This document shows, piece after piece, positions 8,505 through 10,000 of a DNA stretch of 10,000 nucleotides. The notes beneath the pieces were generated by a model. The model was not told the DNA's origin. It ran no database searches and saw only the letters and a list, made by a program, of their open reading frames with translations. Origin of the DNA: Trachelipus rathkii (taxonomy: Eukaryota > Arthropoda > Malacostraca > Isopoda > Trachelipodidae). Position numbers and translations under genes: made by a program. Location of the stretch: assembly GCA_015478945.1 (NCBI GenBank), contig JABUQX010100226.1:1-10000 (forward strand), given 5' to 3'. Position 1 is the first letter of the stretch. The number at the start of each line of letters is the position of its first letter.

Positions 8505-9690
8505 ATGCTTCCTCAACTAGATATTACGCCTACATATAGAGAGCCTTGAATGGTACCATTTCGTTGCAACCGCTTGTGTGAAAATAAAGGAATCTACAGC
8601 ATGAAAGTCCGTTTTGTCATTCTGTATAATTGTGGATTCTCTTCATTACAACTCTTTGCAAAGGTAAGGATGACTTACACCTCCTCACGCTGTGTGTTCG
8701 AGTAATCATTGTCACTCTATACCTCGCTAGTCGATGTCTGTCCCATTCTCATAATTCAACAAATTCACTTTAAATAGTGACCACCCGCATGACTGTCAGT
8801 AATGAAATGTTTGTATAATCAAGTTCATCAGTTGATTTCCTCAGGCCGACTCTATTGCCATGCTGGTCCATGTTATAGTGAGAGCTTGAATGTGTTTGTA
8901 ATGTTATGTATAACAAAGTGCTCTCAGAGATTTACTTTGATTTGGCTATTTTGAAATGATTTGCACAATATGCTGGTATAGCTTAACTCCTCCTAGTTCT
9001 TCAAAAGATTTGGAGTAAATTATTTGCTGTAATGTTTCTTGACAGTAAGCTGTCCTTCTAAGTTGTATCTGAGACCTTTTAACTTATCATTCTAATTCTG
9101 AGAAGAACTTGAAAGCACTTCATACTCGTTTGTGTGTAATTAAACGATTTGTTGAAATAGTATTGGTTTAGGAGAGGTGCAAGGCATCTAACGCATTTAG
9201 TATTTTTCGTATCCTAAGTATTATTCAATCGTAACATAATAGATCTATAGTGTTATGTTTAGAGACAGTAGGAAAATTTATTTGCTAGTGGTAAACATGA
9301 TAACTTTTATGAGGTGTTTGTCTTACAGTTTCATTTGAACGCAGATTAAACTAAGTGAGAAAAAAATGTTTTTATTGATATAAAGTCTACACGATTTCAG
9401 GCTTTAGCCTGGAAATTGGTGATCTGAAAGACACGAAAGTTTTAACTAATAAAAGATGAAATCTTATAGCATTCTATGATTATTTGACTCAAATGTATTT
9501 AGGGAAATATAATTCCTCATAATCATCGAACATTTTGTAGATAAAACATAAGCCATTATACGAAATAAGATCCTATTAAAAAGAATTTAGTGCTGCCGAT
9601 GTTGACACAGAAATAGTGTGTGAGAACGTTGAGTCAGGTATATAGTCAATAAAAGATCTCGCTACAAACTGTTCGCCTGCATTGCTACCT
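8505..9690 (+). pseudogene. hAT-like transposase pseudogene, copy 2 (heavily decayed, internally deleted)
   Basis: No open frame survives, but the DNA aligns in order with copy 1. ATCATGC at 8502 matches ATCATGC at 4201. GTGTGAAAATAAAGGAATCT at 8577 matches 4281 with one extra G. CCTCAGGCCGACTCTATTGC at 8839-8858 matches 4471-4490 with one difference. TGTAATGTTTCTTGACAGTAA (near 9030) matches the region at 4590. TCAATAAAAGATCTCGCT at 9646-9663 is identical to 5797-5814. About 650 bases of copy 1 (roughly 4830-5485, including the second catalytic Asp and the CRWL segment) have no counterpart; the gap falls near 9290. Copy 2 also holds about 90 extra bases near 8650-8750. It ends at the same protein position as copy 1 (equivalent of IPPL). 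It is non-functional. Confidence 0.82.
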
Positions 9691-10000
9691 TATTCGATTA
9701 CTGTATTGTTACTCGAATTTTGAGTATATATATATATGATTTAATATTGAAACCGTATAATATTGTACATTTAATATATTAAGTATAAAAAAATGTTTAA
9801 ATATTTCACTGTAAGAAAATAACTAATTTATAATATATAGATACGGTTGTATTATATTAATTTATATCCATTATTAATATCTATAGCTATTTCACATAAT
9901 GAATGTAATTTAATTATTTCTCACATGTATTTCTTACTAATTAAACCTTTAAATAACGTTCGTCTTGGTACTAAATACAAGCGTTAAAAGTGAGTATTCA
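9691..10000. other. AT-rich non-coding stretch at the right edge
   Basis: It holds a short (TA)n run at 9725-9737, a few poly-A runs, and otherwise unremarkable AT-rich sequence. I see no coding region, no clear continuation of the hAT-like C-terminus, and no terminal repeat. Confidence 0.5.

Overview
This looks like eukaryotic, probably arthropod, repeat-rich intergenic or intronic DNA. The signs are extreme AT richness, long (TA)n and (AAT)n microsatellites, degenerate TTAGG (arthropod telomere-type) units, and decayed eukaryotic transposons. A decapod crustacean would fit the microsatellite load, but that is inference. I see no intact host gene, no tRNA or rRNA, no CRISPR array and no prokaryotic-style operon. 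Every stretch with coding character is a broken transposable element.

Layout. (1) Positions 1-2160, minus strand: a collinear but heavily frameshifted remnant of a non-LTR retrotransposon (LINE). It reads AP-endonuclease (GDFNVH at 2027-2044), then linker, reverse transcriptase (SDPSSYRAIALTSILPK at 908-958; SGVLQGS at 546-566), then the post-RT thumb/connection region (about 70-175), and runs off the left edge. Its 5' part is lost where a (TA)n tract begins at about 2179. (2) 2179-2790: two (TA)n blocks around a small 23-bp tandem repeat. (3) 2791-4173: AT-rich non-coding DNA with a 13-bp inverted repeat, a repeated 'aaaactggtca' motif, and a pair of 102-bp direct repeats (3489-3590 and 3638-3739). 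(4) 4204-5845, plus strand: a fairly well-preserved hAT-like transposase pseudogene with a BED-type zinc finger. It has three in-frame stops and four single-base frameshifts, and it ends abruptly in (TA)n before the C-terminal dimerisation domain. (5) 5850-7337: (TA)n-dominated DNA with an interstitial TTAGG cluster at 6071-6131. (6) 7338-8470: a small non-repetitive island, then a long (AAT)n region. (7) 8505-9690, plus strand: a second, much more decayed copy of the same hAT-like element, in the same orientation and with an internal deletion relative to the first. (8) 9691-10000: AT-rich DNA with nothing recognisable.

Nothing here works together as a pathway. The window records insertion, decay and microsatellite expansion. 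The observations most worth a second look are the hidden LINE, the paired hAT copies that end at the same protein position, and the recurrent junctions between transposon remnants and (TA)n tracts. I found no convincing new biological system.
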